Positions 18,728-25,876 of a DNA stretch of 64,000 nt are shown piece by piece. Each line of letters starts with the position of its first letter. The stretch's first letter is position 1. Location of the stretch: NCBI RefSeq assembly GCF_015354315.1, contig NZ_JADKYY010000005.1, forward strand, positions 115,644 through 179,643, given 5' to 3'. The notes beneath the pieces were generated by a model that searched no databases, was not told where the DNA came from, and saw only the letters and a list, made by a program, of their open reading frames with translations. The stretch is from Planobacterium oryzisoli (GTDB lineage Bacteria; Bacteroidota; Bacteroidia; Flavobacteriales; Weeksellaceae). A program made the translations under genes and the position numbers.

Positions 18728-18761
18728 AAAAAAAGCTTCCTCCCTTCAGGGCTGAAGCTTT
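18728..18761 (-). terminator. Terminator-like hairpin directly upstream of the rluD-like gene
   Basis: On the minus strand AAAGCTTC (61-54 end) pairs with GAAGCTTT (39-32 end), 8 bp, with an inner CCC/GGG stem, followed by a T7 run (18734-18728). The rluD-like ATG is at 18722. It would terminate the PASTA transcript or act as an attenuator. Confidence 0.55.
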
Positions 18762-18804
18762 ATGGTTTTTATAATTATTAGTACTAAAATTCCTAGGTAC
18801 CTCC

Positions 18805-19830
18805 CTACTCTACAATCACTTTTCGCACCTTAGGCTTCTCCTCGGTCTTTGCAGGTTCAGAGGCGGGTTTGGATGTAGTGGGTTTCTCCTCTTTCTTCAC
18901 GGTGCTTCCTGCCGCAGGAGCAGTAGTAGATACTGGTTCCTGAGTCGAAGGAGGGTTCTCCGGTTCTCTTCTAGGAGAAGGCACCCGTAGAGGCTCGGAA
19001 GTTATATCAAGTGGCTCCGAGTAGGCAGGTTCCGCCATACGGTAGATTTTGTTGAGTTGCTGAATTTTGGAGCGCAGCTGGGCCGGGGTCTTTTTACTGG
19101 CCCATAGATCGATCTGCATCCCCTGGTCGCGGATCGCTCCCCCTTGGGGATCCTGGTAGTAGACAATATCCGACTCGTCGGCTTTACCGTCTTCGTAGTC
19201 CACCAGTCCTATCTCAAAGAGGTTATTGGTGATAACTGCTTTAGCTTCCTGTACGGTCAGACCCACCAGATTAGGTACCGTCACATTACGCTTCGGTCCG
19301 GTTCCAATGACTAGATCAATGGTGGAAGCCCGTGGAAGTTTCGCGCCCGGTTTAATAATCGTTCCTCCAAGCTGCATACGTATCACGGCATCGCGCTGAA
19401 TATTCGGCTCGTAAATGGTATCTCCTACCCTAAGACCTACGGCTTCCAGTTGTCGGAACGCCAGTCCTTTGTAACGGTCCAAGATATCGGGAACCTGCAC
19501 CGGCGCATAGGTTCTTGGGTTCACTTTTAAAAGTATAGCCCTTCCCCCCTTTACCCTAGAGCCTGCACCTGGATAGATTTGCAGTACCTGGAAAGGCTTG
19601 AATTTGGGGTCGAACTTAAAACTGTCCACCTCGTAGGCCAGTCCCTGATCGTCGAGCACCTCAATTGCTTTATGTACCGACATATTCACCACATTGGGTA
19701 CGGGAATCTCTTTACCGTGGTTGGTATGAAGTTCCAGCCAACGGAAGGTGAGCCACACCAGCGCTACGAAAACGCCCGCCGCAAGCAGCAGATTAACAAC
19801 GACTTTCCAGTGGAATAAGGATTTGAGCAT
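18805..19830 (-). CDS. Membrane-anchored PASTA-repeat protein
   Basis: A 341-residue protein with a short cytosolic N-terminus, one membrane helix (about 9-30) and three PASTA domains in the periplasm (about 42-105, 110-182, 187-250), followed by a Pro/Ser/Thr/Glu/Lys-rich tail (about 260-341). PASTA domains bind peptidoglycan stem peptides. Unlike PknB-type proteins it has no kinase domain, and unlike PBP2x no transpeptidase domain, so it may sense or tether peptidoglycan. It is close to ddl, consistent with a wall role. A TATATTTG box lies 19 nt upstream (19857-19850). Confidence 0.85.
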   Translation of the reverse strand: MLKSLFHWKVVVNLLLAAGVFVALVWLTFRWLELHTNHGKEIPVPNVVNMSVHKAIEVLDDQGLAYEVDSFKFDPKFKPFQVLQIYPGAGSRVKGGRAILLKVNPRTYAPVQVPDILDRYKGLAFRQLEAVGLRVGDTIYEPNIQRDAVIRMQLGGTIIKPGAKLPRASTIDLVIGTGPKRNVTVPNLVGLTVQEAKAVITNNLFEIGLVDYEDGKADESDIVYYQDPQGGAIRDQGMQIDLWASKKTPAQLRSKIQQLNKIYRMAEPAYSEPLDITSEPLRVPSPRREPENPPSTQEPVSTTAPAAGSTVKKEEKPTTSKPASEPAKTEEKPKVRKVIVE

Positions 19831-19849
19831 AGATAGGCAATTAAGTAGG

Positions 19850-19857
19850 CAAATATA
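19850..19857 (-). promoter_or_regulatory. -7 promoter box of the PASTA gene
   Basis: Exact TATATTTG on the minus strand, 19 nt before the ATG at 19830. It is divergent from ddl, whose own box is 120 bp away. Confidence 0.5.
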
Positions 19858-19976
19858 ATTAATAATTTGCGAAAGTATTTTGGATTTTACCTTGGTGCTG
19901 CGTAATACTTTAGGGCCGCAGTTCTAAAGAAAGCAAAACGCATCGACAAAAAGCAGCACCCAAACGACAATTTGTT

Positions 19977-19984
19977 TAAATTTG
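19977..19984 (+). promoter_or_regulatory. -7 promoter box of ddl
   Basis: Exact TAAATTTG, 20 nt before the ATG at 20005. It supports that start over the upstream in-frame ATG at 19972, which would lie before the transcript. Confidence 0.5.
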
Positions 19985-20004
19985 CTTTCAAACAAAGAAA
20001 AACT

Positions 20005-21003
20005 ATGGCAAAAACGAGCGTAGCTGTGGTAATGGGGGGATACAGCGACGAATCTGTGGTCTCACTCAAAAGCGGCGCCCTGATTTACGATTCTCTTTCC
20101 AAAGAACGTTACGATGTGCACCGGGTACACATCCTAAAAGAGGGATGGTTCTACCTGGACTCTCAGGGCCAAAGATATCCCCTAAACAAAGCGGATTTCA
20201 GCGTGGATTTACCCAGTGGCAAAACTCTTCGGTTTGATGTCTGCTTTAACACCGTTCATGGACGCCCGGGAGAAAACGGTGAACTTCAGGCCTATTGGGA
20301 TACGATAGGACAGAGGTACACGGGATGCGATTTCTATCAAAGTGCCCTTACATTCAACAAAAAGGACACCCTAGCCGTACTCTCCAAGTACGGAATTCCT
20401 GCTGCAGAGAGTTTCTATATACGCAAAGGGGAGCACTACGATTTTCAAGTCATAGTCGACACCTTAGGCCTGCCGCTCTTTGTAAAGCCCAACCAGAGTG
20501 GATCCTCCCTGGGGATTTCCAAGGTCAAGACCTTGGAGGAGCTACCCGAAGCATTCCGCGTGGCATTTAAGGAAGACGAGGAAATTTTGGTGGAGAAATT
20601 TCTCGACGGAATGGAGGTCTCCGTCGGGGTAGTGGATCTAAATGCGGAGCCTACAGTGATCGGCATCACCGAGATTGTTCCAGAGAGCGAATTCTTTGAT
20701 TACGCAGCCAAGTACGAAGGCAAAAGTCAGGAGATCACGCCGGCGCGTATCGATGAGGCTACCCGCTGCACCATCGAGCAGATAGCTCTTAGAGCCTACC
20801 GAAGTCTGGGAATGAAAGGCTTCTCCCGAAGTGAATTTATCCTGTGTAAGGGCATCCCCTACATGCTGGAAATGAATACCAACCCTGGATTCTCCCCTCA
20901 GAGCATCCTTCCCCAACAAGCCCGCCACTACGGCATCTCCATCGAGGAGCTATGTCAGGGACAGGTCGAGCGGGCCCTTGAAAAACCTAAACCACACGCA
21001 TGA
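20005..21003 (+). CDS. ddl: D-alanine--D-alanine ligase
   Basis: Ddl joins two D-alanines for the peptidoglycan stem peptide. From ATG 20005 the protein is 332 residues: MAKTSVAVVMGGYSDESVVSLKSG at the N-terminus, HGRPGENGELQAYWD (about 80-94), the ATP-grasp core VKPNQSGSSLGISKV, and the metal-binding LEMNTNPGFS near the C-terminus. The upstream in-frame ATG at 19972 precedes the predicted transcription start and is rejected. It overlaps coaD by 4 nt (ATGA), so ddl, coaD and probably the TRIC gene form one operon. Confidence 0.95.
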   Translation: MAKTSVAVVMGGYSDESVVSLKSGALIYDSLSKERYDVHRVHILKEGWFYLDSQGQRYPLNKADFSVDLPSGKTLRFDVCFNTVHGRPGENGELQAYWDTIGQRYTGCDFYQSALTFNKKDTLAVLSKYGIPAAESFYIRKGEHYDFQVIVDTLGLPLFVKPNQSGSSLGISKVKTLEELPEAFRVAFKEDEEILVEKFLDGMEVSVGVVDLNAEPTVIGITEIVPESEFFDYAAKYEGKSQEITPARIDEATRCTIEQIALRAYRSLGMKGFSRSEFILCKGIPYMLEMNTNPGFSPQSILPQQARHYGISIEELCQGQVERALEKPKPHA

Positions 21004-21461
21004 GAATAGCCGTATTCCCTGGATCCTTTGATCCCATTACCCTTGGACACTACGATATTGTAGAGCGCGCCGTGCCGCTTTTTGATAAAATCATCATTGC
21101 CATTGGACAGAACTCGCAAAAGAAATATATGTTTTCCCTAGAACAGCGAAAGGAATTCATAAAAAAGACCTTTGCGGATTTCCCCACCGTGGAAGTGGAC
21201 CATTTTGAGGGCCTGACTATAGACTATTGCAAAAGCCGTGGTGTGAAGTTCATCCTGCGCGGACTACGTAATCCGGCGGATTTTGAATTCGAAAAGGCCA
21301 TCGCCCATACCAACCGCGAACTTACCAAATCCGACCGCGTGGAAACCATATTCCTTTTGACCTCTTCAGGAAAATCCTTTATTTCCAGCTCCATTGTTCG
21401 GGAAATCATTACCTTTAAAGGGAACTACGAACTTCTTGTACCACCCGCCGTGCGTGTTTAG
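21000..21461 (+). CDS. coaD: Phosphopantetheine adenylyltransferase CoaD
   Basis: CoaD transfers AMP to 4'-phosphopantetheine, the penultimate step of coenzyme A synthesis. At 153 residues it has the nucleotidyltransferase signature AVFPGSFDPITLGHYD (4-19, with the HxGH-like GHYD), RGLRNPADFEFE (about 88-99) and SSGKSFISSSIVREI (about 123-137). It is translationally coupled to ddl and followed after 5 nt by the TRIC-type gene. Confidence 0.96.
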   Translation: MRIAVFPGSFDPITLGHYDIVERAVPLFDKIIIAIGQNSQKKYMFSLEQRKEFIKKTFADFPTVEVDHFEGLTIDYCKSRGVKFILRGLRNPADFEFEKAIAHTNRELTKSDRVETIFLLTSSGKSFISSSIVREIITFKGNYELLVPPAVRV

Positions 21462-21466
21462 AAGCT

Positions 21467-22114
21467 ATGGAAGCCCAGACCCTGCATACAAATTTTAATC
21501 TCCTCATTGAGATCTTTGGCACCGTTTCGTTCGCCATGTCGGGAGCCTTTGCCGCCATGCAAAAACGCTTCGACCCTTTCGGTGTGCTGATCATTGCCTT
21601 TGTCACTTCGGTAGGCGGAGGCACATTAAGGGATTTGCTGCTGGACGTACCGGTCTTTTGGATGCGGGACCTTGTCATCTGTACGATGATATTCATCGGT
21701 GCGGTGCTTGCCATTGTGGTGAAATCCTTCGAGCGCAACTTTAAAGTCACCCTATTTATATTCGACAGCCTGGGACTGGGACTCTTCACCATTATAGGCA
21801 TCCAGAAAGGCCTCAATGCAGATCTCCATCCTATTATATGTCTTACCTTAGGTACGATTACCGGCTGTTTTGGAGGTATCACCAGGGATTTATTCCTAAA
21901 CCGTATTCCCCTCATATTCAGAAAAGAAATCTACGCCACTGCCTGTATCGTTGGTGGATCACTCTTTTTGCTGCTTACCTACTACAGTTCTTTTTCCTAC
22001 ATGCTGGTACAGATCTCCACCATCGTACTGATTGTAGTGATACGTACCCTGGCAGTGAAGTACCAGTGGGAAATGCCTAAATTTTACGAATCTCGCGACC
22101 AGGGCGAATTTTAA
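21467..22114 (+). CDS. Trimeric intracellular cation channel (TRIC/UPF0126) family protein
   Basis: A 215-residue inner-membrane protein with about seven hydrophobic helices made of two homologous repeats. Each repeat has a glycine-rich kink motif: VGGGTLRDLLLD (about 45-56) and CFGGITRDLF (about 130-139). Bacterial TRIC channels conduct K+ and Na+. The physiological role here is unknown; linkage to ddl-coaD is positional only. A strong bidirectional terminator follows at 22134. Confidence 0.88.
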   Translation: MEAQTLHTNFNLLIEIFGTVSFAMSGAFAAMQKRFDPFGVLIIAFVTSVGGGTLRDLLLDVPVFWMRDLVICTMIFIGAVLAIVVKSFERNFKVTLFIFDSLGLGLFTIIGIQKGLNADLHPIICLTLGTITGCFGGITRDLFLNRIPLIFRKEIYATACIVGGSLFLLLTYYSSFSYMLVQISTIVLIVVIRTLAVKYQWEMPKFYESRDQGEF

Positions 22115-22133
22115 TTGCTACGGAAAAAAAAAA

Positions 22134-22171
22134 CTACAGCGGCAGAAAAAGTTCCTGCCGCTGTAGCTTTT
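22134..22171. terminator. Bidirectional intrinsic terminator
   Basis: CTACAGCGGCAG (22134-22145) and CTGCCGCTGTAG (22155-22166) make a perfect 12-bp stem, with ten A on the left and CTTTTATC on the right. It serves the TRIC gene on plus and the TPR gene on minus. Confidence 0.8.
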
Positions 22172-22198
22172 ATCATATAACCAATGCTTTTTTAAAGT

Positions 22199-22768
22199 TT
22201 AGAAAAACTTACCTCTCTGACGCATATGGGGATTATGCATGTGTTTTTGCATGGAAGGCATCTTGAGCTGGTCGCGCATCATTTTTATCTGGTCGGTCAT
22301 CATGCCTGCCGAATCGAGCCTGCGTGCTTCTTCCAGATACTTCTGTCCCTCCTGCTTACGCCCTTTGGAGATTGCCACGGCGGCAAGATTCAAATTGGCC
22401 ATTGCGCGGTCGTGCTTCATATTGAGTCCGTATTCCAATGCCTTACGCATCAAAGGCTCCACCTTTGCTGGACTGTCCTGCGCCAAGGTCAGACCCTGAA
22501 GGTAATGGAAATACCCGTACTGGGATTTATGTAACTGCGTGCGGTAGCTCGTAATTTTTTGAAGCCATTTGGCTGCGCCCACAGTATTTTGCTTGCGCAT
22601 CTGCCAGAAAGAAAGGAGCAGGTTCTCGTTCTTGAAGTACAGTAAAATGGGTAGAGAAGAGAGAATAAATACTACAATGCCCCATCCCCAATCCCGGGTA
22701 AAGAACATCATATAGATACTTAGTGCTATAATAACGGCCGCAAGCGCCAGTTTTAGATTCTTATTCAT
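22199..22768 (-). CDS. Membrane-anchored TPR-like protein of unknown function
   Basis: A 189-residue protein with two adjacent hydrophobic helices at the N-terminus (about 5-24 and 28-46), then an alpha-helical region with two TPR-like repeats (about 80-155: GYFHYLQGLTLAQDSPAK, MANLNLAAVAISKGRKQEG). The C-terminal end is Met/His-rich (MQKHMHNPHMRQRGKFF), which might bind metal. I do not recognise a specific family. It is monocistronic and ends at the shared terminator. Confidence 0.7.
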   Translation of the reverse strand: MNKNLKLALAAVIIALSIYMMFFTRDWGWGIVVFILSSLPILLYFKNENLLLSFWQMRKQNTVGAAKWLQKITSYRTQLHKSQYGYFHYLQGLTLAQDSPAKVEPLMRKALEYGLNMKHDRAMANLNLAAVAISKGRKQEGQKYLEEARRLDSAGMMTDQIKMMRDQLKMPSMQKHMHNPHMRQRGKFF

Positions 22769-22862
22769 AGTTCAGTAGGTACTTTTTGTGCCAGCAAAGA
22801 TAAAATTTTTAAAGCAGAATCCCTGCCTTGCTTCCATTAGGGTTACCCCAGGGGCGAAAATA

Positions 22863-23366
22863 TTAGTGGGATTCTTGTTTTTCCCTGCGCTCAAAGCGCT
22901 GAAAACATAGCGTGTAGGGGTTTTTCGCGTCGGCCTCTACCCGCTGCTCTCTCACCAGCTTCCACTGCTTCTCATCCAGTGAAGGAAAGTACGTATCGGC
23001 CTCAAACTCACCCTCGACCAAGGTCCTTTCAATTGCATCGGCCTTCTCGAGCGTCTGCTCGTAGATAGCACCCCCGCCGATTACAAAAACTTCCGGGTCA
23101 ATTTTCTGTGCAAACTTCAGCGCCTCCTTCAAGGAGCCTACCACCAGAGCCCCTTCAAGGAAATAATTCTCTGAGCGAGAGACCACAATGTTGGTGCGTC
23201 CCGGCAGGGCCTTTCCGATACTTTCGTAGGTTTTCCTGCCCATAATAATAGGATGGTCCATAGTGAGTTCCTTGAAATGCTGCAAGTCCCGGGGAAGCCT
23301 CCACAGGAGCTGGTTGTCTTTTCCTATTTCGCCCCGTCTGCCCGTAGCTACCACTATTGTTACCAT
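22863..23366 (-). CDS. folA: Dihydrofolate reductase
   Basis: FolA reduces dihydrofolate to tetrahydrofolate and is the trimethoprim target. The 167-residue chain has IVVATGRRGEIGKDNQLLWRLPRDLQHF (active-site Asp in RLPRDLQ), IIMGRKTYESIG, the FVIGGGAIYEQ NADPH motif and TYFPSLD. The ATG at 23366 (MVTIVVA) is typical. A TAATTTTG -7 box lies 16 nt upstream (23390-23383). It is divergent from lemA. Confidence 0.95.
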   Translation of the reverse strand: MVTIVVATGRRGEIGKDNQLLWRLPRDLQHFKELTMDHPIIMGRKTYESIGKALPGRTNIVVSRSENYFLEGALVVGSLKEALKFAQKIDPEVFVIGGGAIYEQTLEKADAIERTLVEGEFEADTYFPSLDEKQWKLVREQRVEADAKNPYTLCFQRFERREKQESH

Positions 23367-23382
23367 CTTTTTTCACTTTCGG

Positions 23383-23390
23383 CAAAATTA
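23383..23390 (-). promoter_or_regulatory. -7 promoter box of folA
   Basis: Exact TAATTTTG on the minus strand, 16 nt before the folA ATG. On the plus strand a near-match TATATTTA at about 23402-23409 could serve lemA. Confidence 0.45.
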
Positions 23391-23444
23391 GCACATAATT
23401 TGTATATTTACGTAGCATTAAAACACATTATACACGATTAAACT

Positions 23445-24053
23445 ATGAAAAACAAAGGTTGTATGAGTGCCGGTACCATCGGTATTGCACTCGTAGTTAT
23501 TGCAGCAGTACTGTTCTTTTGGGGTAAGAACTCCTACAACAGTTTTGTGGTCTCCGAGCAGAAAGTAAATGCCAAATGGTCCAACGTAGAGACGGTGTAC
23601 CAGAAAAGAGCAAATCTAATCCCGAACCTGGAAAGGACCGTCAAGTCCTACGCACAATTTGAGCAGGAAACTCTTACTAATGTGATCGAGGCGCGCTCCA
23701 AGGCCACTTCCATTACGGTAGATCCTACCAATATGACGGAGGCCGATATGGCTAAATTCCAGGCCGCCCAAGGAGAACTCTCCGGAGCCCTCAGCCGACT
23801 TATGGCAGTGGTGGAGCAGTATCCTAACCTTAAGGCGGACCAGCAGTATATCAATTTCCAAAGGGAATATACGGCCATTGAGAATTCCATCCGTGCAGAA
23901 ACCGTAACCTACAACGGCTCAGTGGAGGAATACAATAACCTGGTGAAAACCTTCCCTAACAATATCCTTGCAGGATTGTTCAATAAATCCGAAAAACCGT
24001 ACTTCAAGGCCCAGGCAGGTGCCGAGCAGGCCCCAGAGGTCTTTACTGAGTAA
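23445..24053 (+). CDS. lemA: LemA family protein
   Basis: A 202-residue protein anchored by one N-terminal helix (about 9-25) with a long helical LemA domain (KWSNVETVYQKRANLIPNLERTVKSYA, about 43-69, then the FPNNILAGLFN block near 164-174). LemA proteins occur with TPM-domain genes in many bacteria; the function is not settled. It starts a three-gene unit with two TPM genes; its TAA and the next ATG share one base (24053). Confidence 0.92.
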   Translation: MKNKGCMSAGTIGIALVVIAAVLFFWGKNSYNSFVVSEQKVNAKWSNVETVYQKRANLIPNLERTVKSYAQFEQETLTNVIEARSKATSITVDPTNMTEADMAKFQAAQGELSGALSRLMAVVEQYPNLKADQQYINFQREYTAIENSIRAETVTYNGSVEEYNNLVKTFPNNILAGLFNKSEKPYFKAQAGAEQAPEVFTE

Positions 24054-24481
24054 TGAACACATTTTTAGATCCTCATCAGCTCTCTTCCTTGGTGGAAGCT
24101 ATAAAAAACGCCGAAGAACTCTCTACGGGAGAAATCCGCGTACATATAGATTCCACCACGGTAGAAGACAATGCAAAAGTGGCTTTCGAAGTCTTCAAGC
24201 GTTTGTGCAAGGGCCAGACCAGGGAGCTTAATGCCGTACTATTTCATGTGAACTTTGAGCAGAAATACCTCACCATTATTGGCGATGAGGGCATCCACGC
24301 AAAGGTGCACCAGCAGTTTTGGGACCTACTCCACGACGAGATGAGCTCGGAATTTGCTAAAGGCCATTATTTTGAAGGTCTGCGCCAGGGCATCCTGAAG
24401 ACCGGTGAAAAACTGCAGCATTATTTCCCTCTTGAAGGAAAAAATCCAAACGAACTCTCCAATGAGATTACCTTTTCTTAA
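24053..24481 (+). CDS. TPM domain protein, soluble form
   Basis: A 142-residue TPM (TLP18.3/Psb32/MOLO-1) domain protein without signal peptide: STGEIRVHIDSTT, KYLTIIGDEGIHAKVHQQFWD and the helical GHYFEGLRQGILKTGEKL. The one-base overlap with lemA indicates translational coupling. TPM domains are linked to membrane protein quality control or assembly; the role here is unknown. Confidence 0.85.
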   Translation: MNTFLDPHQLSSLVEAIKNAEELSTGEIRVHIDSTTVEDNAKVAFEVFKRLCKGQTRELNAVLFHVNFEQKYLTIIGDEGIHAKVHQQFWDLLHDEMSSEFAKGHYFEGLRQGILKTGEKLQHYFPLEGKNPNELSNEITFS

Positions 24482-25271
24482 GCGACTTTTATTTTTTCTC
24501 ACCCTTATTGTATCTTCTTTTTCTCTGGCCCAGTACGTGGTACCCGAGAAGCCTAAGGTGCTGTATCCTGTCTATGATCAGAGCGGGATATTAAGCGCAG
24601 AGGAAAAAGCAAAGCTCAATGAAAAACTCATCCGTTTCTCCGACTCTACCTCTACGGAAATCGAAGTGGTGATTATACCCTCCACCAATGGAGAGGATGT
24701 AAACTTTGTGGCGTGGCAATTTGGAGAAAAATGGAAAATCGGACAAAAGGACCTGGACAACGGAATCGTCCTGTTGGTAGCTACAGAGGACCGTACCATG
24801 TCTATACAACAAGGCCGCAACGTGGAGAAGTACCTTACCGCATCAGTGGCCGGACAGATTATAGACTATATCATCGCACCGAACTTCAAGCAGGGGCGCT
24901 GGTACGATGGAATTGACCGGGGAACTACCGCCCTTATGGAAACCGTGCAGGGGAAGTTCAAGCCGCTGGTGAAGGAAAAGTCCGACCGGCCCAGCTTCCT
25001 TACCCTACTTTTTGTAATAGGCATCGCCATTTTCGCCCTTAGCATCATAGTGCGCGGAGGAGGCGGAGGCCCTGGAGGTCCCTACCGGGACGACGATGAG
25101 GACGTGATCTTAAGCCGAAGAGGCAGACGCCACTATCCGGGTGGATTCTTTCCTTTTCCGCTTCCAGGAGGAGGCGGTGGTTTTGGAGGAGGTCTTGGAG
25201 GGGGCGGTGGCTTTGGAGGCTTTGGCGGAGGCGGAAGTTTTGGAGGCGGAGGCGCCTCAGGAGGCTGGTAA
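24462..25271 (+). CDS. Exported TPM domain protein with glycine-rich tail (YgcG-like)
   Basis: Starting at ATG 24462 (MRLPFLKRLLFFLTLIVSSFSLAQ, a signal peptide) the protein is 269 residues. The open frame reaches back to 24405, but that would hide the signal peptide. The TPM domain (about 25-165: YDQSGILSAEEKAKLNEKL, IVLLVATEDRTMSIQQGRN) is followed by a membrane helix (about 180-197, FLTLLFVIGIAIFALSIIV) and a tail that is almost all Gly, Phe and Ser. This matches YgcG-type proteins next to LemA. It overlaps the preceding gene by 20 nt. Confidence 0.88.
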   Translation: MRLPFLKRLLFFLTLIVSSFSLAQYVVPEKPKVLYPVYDQSGILSAEEKAKLNEKLIRFSDSTSTEIEVVIIPSTNGEDVNFVAWQFGEKWKIGQKDLDNGIVLLVATEDRTMSIQQGRNVEKYLTASVAGQIIDYIIAPNFKQGRWYDGIDRGTTALMETVQGKFKPLVKEKSDRPSFLTLLFVIGIAIFALSIIVRGGGGGPGGPYRDDDEDVILSRRGRRHYPGGFFPFPLPGGGGGFGGGLGGGGGFGGFGGGGSFGGGGASGGW

Positions 25272-25317
25272 AAAAATCGCTATTTTGAAGTAATTATCTA
25301 CAGAACTATAACAATAG

Positions 25318-25359
25318 AAACGGGCTTTTTCATTAAATTTGAAAAAAGCCCGTTTTTTT
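25318..25359 (+). terminator. Terminator whose loop carries a promoter box for the next gene
   Basis: AAACGGGCTTTTT (25318-25330) pairs with AAAAAGCCCGTTT (25343-25355), 13 bp, followed by T to 25359. The loop contains an exact -7 box TAAATTTG (25334-25341). The T-tract runs straight into the TTG start (25358-25360) of the KefF-like gene. So one 42-bp element appears to end the lemA transcript and start the next. Confidence 0.65.
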
Positions 25360-25876
25360 GAAGACCCTTGTAGTTTTTGCGCATCCTTATCTGGAATACT
25401 CCTATTCCAACCGACTCTTGATTAATTTCTATGAGCGGCACCAACATTATGATTTTCTGGACCTCTACGAAACCTATCCGGATTTTCATATTGCCGCCTT
25501 CAAGGAAAGGAAAAGGCTTGCGGGATACGACCGGTTCGTTTTCCATTTCCCAATCATATGGTTTGGAATGCCACCACTACTGCGGCTATGGATCGATGAA
25601 GTATTTGATGGCAATTGGATAAAGATGGGCGTGAACAATCCCTTTGAAAACAAACCCATCTATATCCTTGCCACCACACGCAGTAAAAAACGCTCTTTTG
25701 GACGGGAAGGAAAACACCACTATACGGTGGATGAGCTCATCAGCGGCCTTATCGTAACGCTTCGCGCGTTCAAAGGAGAAATCAGGGAAACCTTCGTGGT
25801 ATACGAGGCCGAAAACCTCACCAAAAAAGAAATCATCCAGTACAAACAGCAGTTTATTGAAACACTAGGCGACTAA
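25358..25876 (+). CDS. kefF: KefF/MdaB-like NAD(P)H quinone oxidoreductase
   Basis: A 172-residue flavodoxin-fold NAD(P)H dehydrogenase. It shows KTLVVFAHPYLEYSYSNRLL at the N-terminus, the RFVFHFPIIWFGMPPLLRLWIDEV block (about 62-85) and ATTRSKKRSFGREGKHHYTVDEL. Such proteins (KefF, KefG) bind and activate KefB/KefC potassium efflux systems, and the next gene is a KefC-type antiporter whose ATG overlaps this stop by one base. The only fitting start is the TTG at 25358; no ATG is available near the N-terminus. The symbol is by context. Confidence 0.78.
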   Translation: MKTLVVFAHPYLEYSYSNRLLINFYERHQHYDFLDLYETYPDFHIAAFKERKRLAGYDRFVFHFPIIWFGMPPLLRLWIDEVFDGNWIKMGVNNPFENKPIYILATTRSKKRSFGREGKHHYTVDELISGLIVTLRAFKGEIRETFVVYEAENLTKKEIIQYKQQFIETLGD

